Below are positions 51,400 to 59,708 of a stretch of DNA of 64,000 nucleotides, piece after piece. Positions within the stretch are counted from its first letter, which is position 1, and each line of letters begins with the position of its first letter. Source of the DNA: Kitasatospora sp. CB01950. GTDB lineage: Bacteria; Actinomycetota; Actinomycetes; Streptomycetales; Streptomycetaceae. The position numbers were made by a program, and so were the translations under genes. Below the pieces are notes generated by a model. It ran no database searches and had not been told where the DNA came from. It worked only from the letters and a program-made list of their open reading frames with translations. Where the stretch lies: assembly GCF_001905465.1 (NCBI RefSeq), contig NZ_LISX01000007.1:352627-416626 (forward strand). The letters are read 5' to 3'.

Positions 51400-52614
51400 T
51401 CAACTGGCCTGCATAACCCCGGAGTTCACTTCGGCGTCGACACCCCGACGGTCCGCCGTCACGTCGACGCGCCTGTCCAGGGCCAGCCGCAGCACCACGA
51501 CCGCCAGCGCGACCAGGGCGAACCCGGCGCCGACCCAGGGAAGCGACCGGGCGCCCCGGGCGGCGAGCGCCCAACCCCCCACGGCCGTACCGACGGTGAT
51601 GCCCAGGTTCGAGAACGAGACGAACAGGCTGTTGCCGAACTCGGGCGCGTCCTGTGTGTCACGGCCCAGCCAGTGCTGGCACACGATGAGCCCGCCGGAG
51701 TGCACGGCCGCCCACACCGGAACGAGAGCGATCATGGGCGCCACGCGCCCGCCGAAGGCGAAGACCAGGACGTAGACGACTGCGCACAGGACCGGGAAGA
51801 GCAGCACGGTGCGGACGGCGCCGGCCCGCAGCAGGGCCGCGAAGGCGAAGTTGCCGACGATCATGACGATGCCGAACACTATGAGCAGCGCACTGATCCG
51901 GGAGCCGCCCACCCCGGTGACGGCCCCGAGGTACTCGGCGAAGTAGCCGTACACCGAGAAGAGCGCCGCGAACACGAGGACGACCGAGGCGATGGTCAGC
52001 CAGCTCCGCCCGCTGCGCAGCACCCCCAACTGGCTGCCGTAGGACAGCCGTTCACCGGACGGCAGCGCGGGCAGGAAGCGCAGGACGCCGATCAGGCCGA
52101 GCAGGTTGACGGCCGCGCCGAACCAGAACGCCGCCTGCAGCGAGAAGTGGTCCGCCAGGTAGGACGTGAACGGCACGCCGAAGGCGAAGCCCGCCGTGAT
52201 GCCCGCGAACACCCGGGCGGTGGCGCGGGTCGCATCCTCCGGCCGACCGAGGCGCACCGCCGTGGCGAGCGCGACCGAGAAGAACACCGGATGGACCAGC
52301 GCGGGCACCACCCGGAACGCGAGCATCACCGCGAAGTGCGTGGTGAGCGCATAGACGGCGTTCGAGACGGCGAAGACGCCCATGGCGGCCGCCAGGACGG
52401 CCCGACGGTCGAGGCGGGAGGCCGCGAGGGTCATGAACGGCCCGGACACGGCCACGACCAGGGCGAAGGATCCGACGAGCAGCCCCGCGGTGGAGGCGCT
52501 GACGTGCAGCCGGGCGGCGAGCTGCGGCAGCACTCCGACGATGCCCATCTCGGTGGTGATGATGCCGAAGACTCCGACGGCGAGCGCCAGGACGGCCGGG
52601 GTACTTCTTCTCAT
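51400..52614 (-). CDS. MFS transporter (drug efflux type)
   Basis: A 404-aa, 12-helix major facilitator with the DHA1-type features: FGIITTEMGIVGVLPQLAARLHVS at helix 1, GPFMTLAASRLDRRAVL (the loop 2-3 motif), and the second half starting SQLGVLRSGRSWLTIASVVL. AGGAAG precedes the ATG. An ArsR gene lies 105 bp upstream on the same strand, and a TTCAT/ATGAA repeat overlaps the promoter (52651-52678), so repression by that regulator is likely. Substrate not predicted. Confidence 0.88.
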   Translation of the reverse strand: MRRSTPAVLALAVGVFGIITTEMGIVGVLPQLAARLHVSASTAGLLVGSFALVVAVSGPFMTLAASRLDRRAVLAAAMGVFAVSNAVYALTTHFAVMLAFRVVPALVHPVFFSVALATAVRLGRPEDATRATARVFAGITAGFAFGVPFTSYLADHFSLQAAFWFGAAVNLLGLIGVLRFLPALPSGERLSYGSQLGVLRSGRSWLTIASVVLVFAALFSVYGYFAEYLGAVTGVGGSRISALLIVFGIVMIVGNFAFAALLRAGAVRTVLLFPVLCAVVYVLVFAFGGRVAPMIALVPVWAAVHSGGLIVCQHWLGRDTQDAPEFGNSLFVSFSNLGITVGTAVGGWALAARGARSLPWVGAGFALVALAVVVLRLALDRRVDVTADRRGVDAEVNSGVMQAS

Positions 52615-52644
52615 GATCGTCTTCCTGTGGGAGAGCGGGGCGGG

Positions 52645-52678
52645 ATCATATTCATGTATCGCGGTTTCTAGATATGAA
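52645..52678 (-). promoter_or_regulatory. MFS promoter with overlapping operator candidate
   Basis: TATGAT (minus strand, 52645-52650) lies 31 nt before the MFS start. TTCAT (52651-52655) and ATGAA (52674-52678) form an inverted repeat around it; the flanking GATA/TATC bases extend the symmetry imperfectly. Consistent with ArsR-type repression. Confidence 0.45.
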
Positions 52679-52719
52679 AGCCCGCAGTGAAGACACGGGG
52701 ACTGCGAACAGGCCTGGAG

Positions 52720-53031
52720 TCAGAGCTCGTCGGCGATGTGGGCCGCGAGCGCCCGGATCGTTCCTTCGTTGCGCCGGTAGTACGTCCACTTGCCGATCCG
52801 CTCGGACTCCAGCAGGCCGGCGTCCTTCATCGACTGCAGGTAGCTGGACACCACGGACTGCGAGAGGCCGGACCGCGCCTGGATGTCACCGACGCAGACC
52901 CCGATGTGGAACCCCAGGCCCTGCTCACGGTAGGCACTCTCGTCGAAGTGCTCGGCCGGGTTCTTCAACCACTCCAGGAACTGCAGGCGCGCCGGGTTGG
53001 CCAACGCCTTGTACACGGCCAGTGGGTCCAC
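52720..53031 (-). CDS. ArsR-family transcriptional regulator
   Basis: A 103-aa winged-helix regulator: DPLAVYKALANPARLQFLEWLKNP, then CVGDIQARSGLSQSVVSSYLQSMKDAGLLESERIGKWTYYRRNE, the ArsR/SmtB fold. A single Cys (VCVGD) is insufficient for a classic metal site. GGGAGG precedes GTG 53031. A TTGACA -35 box (53092-53097, minus strand) lies upstream. It sits upstream of the MFS gene on the same strand and probably controls it. Confidence 0.9.
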   Translation of the reverse strand: MDPLAVYKALANPARLQFLEWLKNPAEHFDESAYREQGLGFHIGVCVGDIQARSGLSQSVVSSYLQSMKDAGLLESERIGKWTYYRRNEGTIRALAAHIADEL

Positions 53032-53119
53032 GATCCGCCTCCCGACTCGCTCCGCCGATGTCGTATCTACTTTTTGCGATTTTTGGAAGCGTGTCAAATG
53101 CGAGGGGCCCGGGCGCCGC

Positions 53120-53482
53120 TCACCCGGCCAGCCGGCCCGCCAGCTCGTCCAGATCCCCGACGAACCACAGCTGCAGCCCGCGGTTGCTCTCCCGCACGAA
53201 GTCCCGCAACGCGTCCGACCGCTCCACGTGCGGCGCGACGTCCCCCACCACCGCGAGACCCATCCGGTACTGGGCGAACTTCTGCACCACCCCGCCCGCG
53301 ACTCCGCTGCGCAGCCGGAAGAACTCCTCCCCGAACCGCCCCACCGGCACCGCCACCCAGGACGCCCCCAGGTAGTAGGCGTTCCCCAGCAGGTCCACCG
53401 CGTCCTGCTCCCCCGCGACCGGCTCCCCCTCCGCCGCACACACCAACACCTGGACCCCGCCCAGCTCCTGAACCGCCGTCAC
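53120..53482 (-). CDS. DUF4180-family protein
   Basis: A 120-aa protein from GTG 53482, which overlaps the HTH gene stop in a GTGA. Motifs DAVDLLGNAYYLGASWVAVPVGRFGEEFFRLRSGVAGGVVQKFAQYRMGLAVVGD and DALRDFVRESNRG match DUF4180. The family is widespread but has no assigned function. Its tight coupling to a HTH regulator suggests a two-gene unit. Confidence 0.85.
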   Translation of the reverse strand: MTAVQELGGVQVLVCAAEGEPVAGEQDAVDLLGNAYYLGASWVAVPVGRFGEEFFRLRSGVAGGVVQKFAQYRMGLAVVGDVAPHVERSDALRDFVRESNRGLQLWFVGDLDELAGRLAG

Positions 53483-53904
53483 CGCATGTCTCCCGTCATG
53501 TCGTCGATCAACCCGAGCACATCCCCCACCCGCCGCGGCGGCCCCAGCACCACGAACCGCAACGCACCGCGCGACTCGTCCCGGACCGCCTGCACCCACA
53601 ACGGCCGCGACTCCCCCGAGGACCACGCGCCCGCCGCCGCCAGCACCGCCGTGACCAGCCGGTCCGCGTCCCCGCGCCCCAGCCCGTCCACCTGCACCAC
53701 CGCCGAGACCTCCGCCGAGACCTCCGCCCGCGAAGGCCCCGCCGCCCCGCCGCCGGTGAACGCCTCCACCTCCGCCCGCGCGATCCGGTACTGCTTCCCG
53801 ATCCGCACGGCCTTCAGCTTCCCGTCCCGGACATAGCCCCGGACGGTCTTCACGTGCAGCCCCAGCAGCTCGGCCACGTCCTCGACGGAGTAGAACTCCT
53901 GCAC
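53479..53904 (-). CDS. Excisionase/MerR-type HTH DNA-binding protein
   Basis: A 141-aa protein from GTG 53904 after AAGGA. Residues 1-52 form a HTH_17-type domain (FYSVEDVAELLGLHVKTVRGYVRDGKLKAVRIGKQYRIARAEVEAF), as in BldC/excisionase-like proteins. The C-terminal about 80 residues (VDGLGRGDADRLVTAVLAAAGAW and ALRFVVLGPPRRVGDVLGLI) are a separate domain of unknown type. It is followed by the DUF4180 gene with overlapping codons. A 26-bp inverted repeat lies 20 bp upstream. Confidence 0.86.
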   Translation of the reverse strand: MQEFYSVEDVAELLGLHVKTVRGYVRDGKLKAVRIGKQYRIARAEVEAFTGGGAAGPSRAEVSAEVSAVVQVDGLGRGDADRLVTAVLAAAGAWSSGESRPLWVQAVRDESRGALRFVVLGPPRRVGDVLGLIDDMTGDMR

Positions 53905-53923
53905 GCCGCATCCTTCCGCATCA

Positions 53924-53949
53924 TTCCCTATCCGGCACCTGATAGGGAA
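53924..53949. promoter_or_regulatory. Operator-like inverted repeat upstream of HTH/DUF4180 pair
   Basis: TTCCCTATC (53924-53932) and GATAGGGAA (53941-53949) form a perfect 9-bp inverted repeat with an 8-bp spacer. It begins 20 bp before the HTH gene start and lies in the space shared with the divergent CocE-type gene, so it may control both. Confidence 0.6.
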
Positions 53950-54091
53950 GGTTACTCCATGATCGGATCGTCAAGCGATCACAGTCTTCGCCACCCTTTC
54001 GGGTGAACGAATCACGCAACAGCAGTACGCAGGCCGCCCCACGTTGACCATGAGAGCGCTGATTTCCTGCCCTTGCGAAAGGCATCGACTG

Positions 54092-55834
54092 ATGAGCACT
54101 CCCGAAGACGGCACCACCCCCTTCACCGCAGACCGGTTGACGAACCTCCGGACCGCCGGCATCTACGCCTCGGGCACCAAGGTCTCGCCCGACGCCGTCG
54201 GCCTGGCCGAGGCGCTGGTCGCCACCCTCGCGGGCGCCGCCGAACAGCCGCTGCTGCCTGCGGAGTTGCAGGAGCTCGTCGACCAGGTGAAGGCGAAGGC
54301 GACCATCGGCCTGCCGCGGATCACCGCGGACGACGGGGTGCGGCTCTCCGCGTTCACCATCCGGCTCAACACCGACGAGCCGCGCCCGGTGGTGATCGTG
54401 CCGTCCGGGTGGACGCCGCTGGGCTGGACGCTCTTCGCCCACCTGTACCTGCGCCTCGCGCTGCGCGGCTACCACGTGCTCGCCTACACCCCGCGCGGCA
54501 TCGGCCAGACCTTCCCGATCCCCGGCGGCGGCTTCATCGACGCCCCGTTCACCTCCGGCGGCACGGTGGACGTGGCCGGTCCCTCCGACTGGGCCGACGG
54601 CTCCACGGTGATCGACTACGCGCAGCAGCACTTCGCCCCGAGCCGGGTCGCGTTCTTCGGCGAGTCCTACGGGTCGGGCATCAGCCAGCTGGTCGCCGCC
54701 CACGACCCGGCGGGCCGCGTCGACGCGGTGGTCGCGCTCAGCACCTGGGGCGACCTGGCCGATTCGCTGTACCTCAACGAGACCCGGCACCTGGCCGCCG
54801 TCGAGGCCCTGATCGCGTTCACCGGCGGGCCGGAGGAGCGCAAGTTCGACCCGGCCACCCGCCAGCTGTTCGCGGACTTCCGCGAGGGAGCCAACCTGGA
54901 CGAGGTGGTGGCCTGGGGCAAGGAGCGCACCCCCGCCTCCTACGTCGACCAGACCAACGCCCGCGGCGTGCCCACGTTCTTCTCCAACACCTGGCACGAG
55001 ACGCTGTTCCCGGTCAACCAGGTCGTGGAGCACTTCGAGCGGCTAACCGTCCCCAAGCGCCTGAACCTGTGGATCGGCGACCACGCCGCCCCCGAGGGCG
55101 CCGGGCTGACCGTCCCCGGCCCGAACGCCCCCGTGGACGAGGCCCTGGCCTGGCTCGACCACCACATCCTCGGCGTCGCCAACGAGGTGCCGAGCTGGGA
55201 GCCGGTCAAGAGCCAGGTGATGTTCGAGCCCACCGTCCGCGAGAGCCACCCGAGTTGGGCCGACGTCAGCACCAGCACCGAGACGCTGTACCTGGACGGC
55301 GGGCAGAACGGGACGCTCGCCGCCGCCCCGGCCGCCGGCTGGAAGGCGTCGTTCACCACCGGCGAGCTCACCGAGGCCACCGCCGTCGACGACCTGATGG
55401 TCACCGGCCGGGAGGAGTGGCAGGGCAACCCGAAGAGCTACGTCACGGGGAAGTTCGACCGCCGCTACCTCGCCACCTGGACCTCCGCCGCCAGCGCCCG
55501 CCGGGTGCGCGGCGTCCCGGAGCTCACCCTGACCGTCACCCCCGCCGGGTCGAGTGCCACGCTGGTGGCCTACCTCTTCGACCTCGCCCCCGACGGCACC
55601 GCCCGCATCATCACCCACGAGCCGTTCACCCTCACCGACGTCGCGGCCGGCAAGAGCCGCACGGTGACGTGGCGTCTCCAGGCCGCCGCCTACGACGTCG
55701 CGGCCGGGCACAAGCTGCTGCTCGTGGTCAACGCCAAGGACAAGCTCTACTCCGACGCCAACACGCCCCTCACCACCCTGACGGTGGGCTCCGACTCCGG
55801 AGCCGCGGCCCGTCTCGTTCTGCCCCTCGGCTGA
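54092..55834 (+). CDS. CocE/NonD-type (S15) hydrolase
   Basis: A 580-aa protein starting MSTPEDGTTPFTADRLTNLR after GAAAGG; a frame to 54044 is longer without support. The alpha/beta hydrolase core has VIVPSGWTP, HVLAYTPRGIGQTF and the nucleophile Ser192 in FFGESYGSGISQL. The His of the triad is probably in LWIGDHAAPEG. The C-terminal about 190 residues form the jelly-roll X-Pro-dipeptidyl-peptidase-C-like domain (VTPAGSSATLVAYLFDLAPDG; YDVAAGHKLLLVVNAKDK). No signal peptide is visible. Substrate unknown. Confidence 0.85.
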   Translation: MSTPEDGTTPFTADRLTNLRTAGIYASGTKVSPDAVGLAEALVATLAGAAEQPLLPAELQELVDQVKAKATIGLPRITADDGVRLSAFTIRLNTDEPRPVVIVPSGWTPLGWTLFAHLYLRLALRGYHVLAYTPRGIGQTFPIPGGGFIDAPFTSGGTVDVAGPSDWADGSTVIDYAQQHFAPSRVAFFGESYGSGISQLVAAHDPAGRVDAVVALSTWGDLADSLYLNETRHLAAVEALIAFTGGPEERKFDPATRQLFADFREGANLDEVVAWGKERTPASYVDQTNARGVPTFFSNTWHETLFPVNQVVEHFERLTVPKRLNLWIGDHAAPEGAGLTVPGPNAPVDEALAWLDHHILGVANEVPSWEPVKSQVMFEPTVRESHPSWADVSTSTETLYLDGGQNGTLAAAPAAGWKASFTTGELTEATAVDDLMVTGREEWQGNPKSYVTGKFDRRYLATWTSAASARRVRGVPELTLTVTPAGSSATLVAYLFDLAPDGTARIITHEPFTLTDVAAGKSRTVTWRLQAAAYDVAAGHKLLLVVNAKDKLYSDANTPLTTLTVGSDSGAAARLVLPLG

Positions 55835-55839
55835 CACGA

Positions 55840-55885
55840 CGCACGGCCTGCCCGCCCCCCGCGGTGGGGGCGGGCAGGCCGTGCG
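55840..55885. terminator. 20-bp hairpin terminator after CocE-type gene
   Basis: Arms 55840-55859 and 55866-55885 are perfectly complementary over 20 bp with a CGCGGT loop. Confidence 0.8.
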
Positions 55886-55907
55886 ATCTCCCCCTCGAAA
55901 AAACCGT

Positions 55908-55935
55908 TTGCATCGCTCGACCCGCTCGCTAAGGT
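55908..55935 (+). promoter_or_regulatory. Promoter of RIO kinase leader transcript
   Basis: TTGCAT (55908-55913) and TAAGGT (55930-55935) are separated by 16 bp, a housekeeping-type promoter. Transcription would start near 55942, giving a leader of about 190 nt before the RIO kinase start. Confidence 0.5.
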
Positions 55936-56001
55936 AGTGCCCGTTCCGTCCGCACGCGTCTGCGCTGCGGTCGGCGAGACGAGAGAGGAGGTGTGGCCAG
56001 G

Positions 56002-56079
56002 ATGGTTGCCGCCGTGACGCGGCGCGCTTTCGCCTGCGCGCCATACGCCTCCTCCCACCGTCTTCTCCCCACCGGCTGA
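56002..56079 (+). CDS. Possible 25-aa leader peptide upstream of RIO kinase
   Basis: A GAGGAGG ribosome site lies about 8 nt before ATG 56002. The frame reads MVAAVTRRAFACAPYASS and ends HRLLPTG-stop, 25 residues, 50 nt before the RIO kinase start. A CCTCCTC (56048-56055) can pair with the GAGGAGG, and a GGTGG/CCACC pairing overlaps the RIO ribosome site, so translation of the peptide could control the downstream gene. It may also simply be an unused frame. Confidence 0.4.
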   Translation: MVAAVTRRAFACAPYASSHRLLPTG

Positions 56080-56128
56080 CAGCGCATCGATCCGCGCCCC
56101 GGTGGGCCACTCCTCAGGAGCCACCGCA

Positions 56129-57124
56129 GTGCGCGAGCGCTTTGCCGACAGCGATTCCTTCTCCCGTATCCGCCCCAAGGGCGCTTCTCGTCGCGGCCGC
56201 AAGGCCGACCGTTTCGACGACGCCGAGCCCGAGTACCTGTACTTCCCCTCCGAGGCCTTCGAGGACTCCCAGGAGTTCGACGACTCCGACGACTCCGCCG
56301 ACTTCGAGGACGAGCCCCGGTCCGCCCCCGACGGCCCCCCGATGGGCGACCGCTGGTCCACGTGGGACCAGTCCACCCCCACCGAGAAGGGCCCGGAGCC
56401 CCGCCCCGGCTGGGTGGTCACCGAACTCGCCGCCGTGGACACCGAATTCGGCATCGTGAAGACCGGCAAGGAGGCCGACGTCTTCCTGCTGGAGCGCGCC
56501 GTCCCCGGCACCGAGCGCCGCACTCTGATGGCCGCCAAGCGCTACCGCGATTCCCAGCACCGCATGTTCCACCGCGATTCCGGCTACCTGGAGGGCCGCC
56601 AGCACAAGGAGTCCCGGGTCAGCCGCGCGATGGCGAAGCGGACGGCCTTCGGCAAGGAGGCGATCGCCGGCCAGTGGGCGGCCGCCGAGTTCGCGGCGCT
56701 GTGCCGCCTGTGGTCGGCGGGGGTCGCCGTGCCGTACCCGGTGCAGATCACCGGCACCGAGATCCTGATGGAGTTCATCGGCGACGAGGCCGGCACGGCC
56801 GCGCCGCGCCTGGCCCAACTGCGCGCCGAGGAGGCCGACGTCGAAGACCTCTGGGAGCAGCTGGGCCGCAGCCTCGCACTCCTCGCGTACGACGGCTACG
56901 CGCACGGAGACCTCTCGGCGTACAACATCCTGGTCCACCACGGCCGCCTGGTGATCATCGACGTCCCGCAGATCGTGGACGTCGTGGCGAACCCCCGCGG
57001 CCTGTCGTTCCTGGAGCGCGACGTGCGCAACGTCGGCGCCTGGTTCGTCTCCCGCGGCCTCCCGCCCGAGCGGGTGGAGGCCCTGGTGGAGTCCCTCGCC
57101 GAGGAGGCCCGTCTGCGCCGCTGA
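56129..57124 (+). CDS. RIO-type atypical protein kinase
   Basis: A 331-aa kinase. The first 90 residues are acidic and Asp/Ser-rich (FEDSQEFDDSDDSADFEDE). The kinase core has the P-loop-like GKEADVF (113-119), the ATP lysine Lys137, the catalytic HGDLSAYN (Asp261, Asn266) and the metal Asp278 in IIDVPQIVD, the RIO signature. GTG 56129 follows AGGAG. RIO kinases act in ribosome maturation in archaea and eukaryotes; the bacterial role is not settled. It lies behind a structured leader with a possible leader peptide. Confidence 0.93.
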   Translation: MRERFADSDSFSRIRPKGASRRGRKADRFDDAEPEYLYFPSEAFEDSQEFDDSDDSADFEDEPRSAPDGPPMGDRWSTWDQSTPTEKGPEPRPGWVVTELAAVDTEFGIVKTGKEADVFLLERAVPGTERRTLMAAKRYRDSQHRMFHRDSGYLEGRQHKESRVSRAMAKRTAFGKEAIAGQWAAAEFAALCRLWSAGVAVPYPVQITGTEILMEFIGDEAGTAAPRLAQLRAEEADVEDLWEQLGRSLALLAYDGYAHGDLSAYNILVHHGRLVIIDVPQIVDVVANPRGLSFLERDVRNVGAWFVSRGLPPERVEALVESLAEEARLRR

Positions 57125-57136
57125 CAATCGGCCCGG

Positions 57137-58009
57137 CTATTCGCTCGGCCACAGGATGAACCGCGGCAGCACCACCCGCCGCGGTTCCCCGCCGCTCGCC
57201 GCCACCGCACCGAGCGCGCCCCGGATCTCGTACAGGTGCGCGACGGCGAGCTCCAGCGGGGCCTCGTACGGCTGGTACGTGTACCGGATGGGATAGTCCA
57301 CCCCCGGCCGGATCGACATCTCGATGTGGCACCCGAGCACGTGCGTGACGGGCCGCCGTTCGGCGAACTCGACCAGCCGGTCGATGGTCTGCGCGAACGC
57401 GGCCCAGTCGTCGATGTAGAGCCGGCCGGGGTAGACGGTGTCGCCGGTGAGCAGGAAACCGCTCCACGGGTCGTAGTAGGTGACCGAGGCGGCGTGGTGC
57501 CCGGGGGTGGCCAGGCACTCCAGCACCCGCCCGCCGAGGTCGATCCGTGCGACGGCCTCCGGGTCCTCGTCGAAGCCGAAGAACGGCCACGCGCTGTCCT
57601 TCCCGGCCGGCACCAGCTCCGTCCCGGGCCGGTCCGCGAACTGCCCGTCCCCGGCGACGTGGTCGCCGTGCGCGTGGGTGTGCACCACCAGCAGCCGGTA
57701 GTCCTCCCGGGGATTCTTCGCCAGCCACCCCTCGATCAGCTCGTCCACCGTCCGCCGCAACGGCAGGTACGCGGCCTCGGCGGTGGCCCCGGTGTCGATC
57801 AGCACGGCCCGCTCGTTGCCGAACAGCAGGTACAGGAACGGCGCTTCGTAGTTGACCGCCATGTTCTGCCGCAGGATGACGGTGTGCTCGTCGTACACGT
57901 GGACCTGCAGGTCCGGATCGGTGTTGTGCTTGGCCGACGGCGAACCGTGGTTCCACCGGACGTCCAGCGGACGTGCCTGGGGCCGGCCGGTGGTGAAGTC
58001 GATCGTCAC
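57137..58009 (-). CDS. MBL-fold metallo-hydrolase
   Basis: A 290-aa protein starting at GTG 58009 after GGAGGAATCGCA. The metal motif is HTHAHGDHVAG (His112, His114, Asp116 and His117), followed by ATPGHHAASVTYYD, LLTGDTVYP (Asp) and LGCHIEMS (His), a complete metallo-beta-lactamase site. The C-terminal about 40 residues form a tail. It may be a lactonase or thioesterase-like hydrolase; the substrate is not predicted. It is divergent from the kinase gene. Confidence 0.9.
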   Translation of the reverse strand: MTIDFTTGRPQARPLDVRWNHGSPSAKHNTDPDLQVHVYDEHTVILRQNMAVNYEAPFLYLLFGNERAVLIDTGATAEAAYLPLRRTVDELIEGWLAKNPREDYRLLVVHTHAHGDHVAGDGQFADRPGTELVPAGKDSAWPFFGFDEDPEAVARIDLGGRVLECLATPGHHAASVTYYDPWSGFLLTGDTVYPGRLYIDDWAAFAQTIDRLVEFAERRPVTHVLGCHIEMSIRPGVDYPIRYTYQPYEAPLELAVAHLYEIRGALGAVAASGGEPRRVVLPRFILWPSE

Positions 58010-58209
58010 TGCGCGATTCCTCCGGATATCTCCCGCTCGGCCCGCTGATTGACCGTGCGTCAGTACAACCTCTCCGCTCGAACGAACGTGCCCCGACGGC
58101 GTGTAGAGTCGCCGCGCGAAGAGGGCCGGGTCCCGACTTCCCTTCGGGTGACCGGTCGGGCCAGACTCTTTGCTGACACTTCGTACACCAGGCTCGGGGG
58201 AAACGGGAC

Positions 58210-59652
58210 ATGTGGGGTCGGGGGACGGTGCTCGGGGGCCGCTATGCCCTCACCGAGCGGCTCGGCAGCGGTGCCATGGGCGAGGTCTGGCGCGCGGACG
58301 ACCAGGTGCTGGGCCGTCAGGTCGCGGTGAAGATCGTGCTTCCGGCGCTGATGGAGGACGAGGTCTTCGCGGCCCGGTTCCGCCGCGAGGCGACCGTGCT
58401 GGCGGCGATGAACCACCGCGGCGTGGTGCACATCCACGACTACGGCGAGGACGCCTCCGACCCGTCCGCGAGGATCGCGTACATCGTGATGGAGCTGCTG
58501 ACCGGCCGCCCGCTGGACAAGGCCAAGGGCCGCGGCAGCTTCCCCCCGGACCGGGCGCTGGACGTCGCGGCACAGGTGCTGGACGCTCTGCACGCCGCAC
58601 ACCAGCAGGGCATCGTGCACCGGGACATCAAGCCGTCGAACCTGATGATCGACCAGGACGGCCGGGTCACCGTCACCGACTTCGGCATCGCCCGCACGCT
58701 GGCCGACACCCGGATCACCACCTCGCACGCGGTGATCGGCACCGCCCTGTACATGGCCCCGGAGCGCGCCGAGGGCAACGACGCCTCGGCCGCCTCCGAC
58801 CTGTACTCGGTCGGCGTGGTGCTGTACGAACTCCTCGCCGGGAAGCCGCCGTTCACCGGCGGCACCCCGCTGGAGGTGGTGCTCAAGCACATCCGCGAGC
58901 CGGTGCCGGAGCTGCCGGGGTCGGTGCCCGCGCCGGTGCGCGCGGTGGTCGTGAAGTCCCTCGCCAAGCAGCCCGGCGATCGCTACCCGGACGCTGCGGC
59001 GATGGCCGTCGCCGCCCGGCAGGCGATGTCCACCCCGGCCGCCCTGGGCGCCGTCGTGGCGATCAACGAACCGTCGCCCGGCGATCCGCCCGTCGTCGCC
59101 GCGGACGCCGTCACCGAGCCCCCGCGGCCCGCGCCCGCCGGCCGCCGGCGGCTGGTCACCCTGGTGCTGCCGCTGGTCCTGGTCACCGGCGGCGGGGTGA
59201 CCGCCCAGCAGCTGGAACTGCTGCCCTGGCAGAACCGCCCGACCACCGTCGAGTCCACCAACACCCAGAGGCCCCAGGCAGGTTCGGCCGGCGAGACCGG
59301 CCCGTCCGGCACCCCGTCCGGCGCCGCCCAGGGCAGCGACCCCGCCCAGCCCCAGCCCTCCGCCCCGCCGTCCACCGACGCGGCCGGCAACCCCGTCCAG
59401 CCCGGCGGCACGCCCGACCAGGGCACGAACAACGGTTCCGACTCCGGCAGTTCCAACGGCGGCTCCACCAACACCACCGGCGGCGGCAGCAACACCGGTG
59501 GCTCCAACGCCGGTTCGGGCGGCGGAGGCTCCAACGGCGGCGGATCCAACAGCGGCGGTTCGAACGGCGGCGGATCCACCCCGAACCAGCCCGCCCCGAC
59601 CACCCCCACCTGCTCACCCGGCGACAGGTCCCAGCTCTTCCGCTTCTCCTGA
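58210..59652 (+). CDS. Transmembrane Ser/Thr protein kinase (PknB type, no PASTA)
   Basis: A 480-aa kinase. The catalytic domain (about 7-270) has LGSGAMGEVWRA, the ATP Lys41, HRDIKPSN (Asp139) and DFG at 157-159, then APERAEG. A linker leads to one membrane helix at about 315-331 (LVTLVLPLVLVTGGGVT). The extracytoplasmic part is Pro/Ser/Thr-rich then a Gly/Ser/Asn repeat tract, and ends TCSPGDRSQLFRF with one Cys. No PASTA domains. GGGGGAAA precedes the ATG. Signal unknown. Confidence 0.93.
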   Translation: MWGRGTVLGGRYALTERLGSGAMGEVWRADDQVLGRQVAVKIVLPALMEDEVFAARFRREATVLAAMNHRGVVHIHDYGEDASDPSARIAYIVMELLTGRPLDKAKGRGSFPPDRALDVAAQVLDALHAAHQQGIVHRDIKPSNLMIDQDGRVTVTDFGIARTLADTRITTSHAVIGTALYMAPERAEGNDASAASDLYSVGVVLYELLAGKPPFTGGTPLEVVLKHIREPVPELPGSVPAPVRAVVVKSLAKQPGDRYPDAAAMAVAARQAMSTPAALGAVVAINEPSPGDPPVVAADAVTEPPRPAPAGRRRLVTLVLPLVLVTGGGVTAQQLELLPWQNRPTTVESTNTQRPQAGSAGETGPSGTPSGAAQGSDPAQPQPSAPPSTDAAGNPVQPGGTPDQGTNNGSDSGSSNGGSTNTTGGGSNTGGSNAGSGGGGSNGGGSNSGGSNGGGSTPNQPAPTTPTCSPGDRSQLFRFS

Positions 59653-59708
59653 CCCGACTCCCCTCCACCGCACCGGAGTTGTCACACCCCTCGGGAAGAG
59701 TGCCGGAC

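Noticed and set aside
53032..53119. Intergenic promoter with TTGACA as a complete sigma-A promoter
   Set aside because: The nearest TAnnnT lies about 22 bp away, longer than usual, so only the -35 is mentioned.
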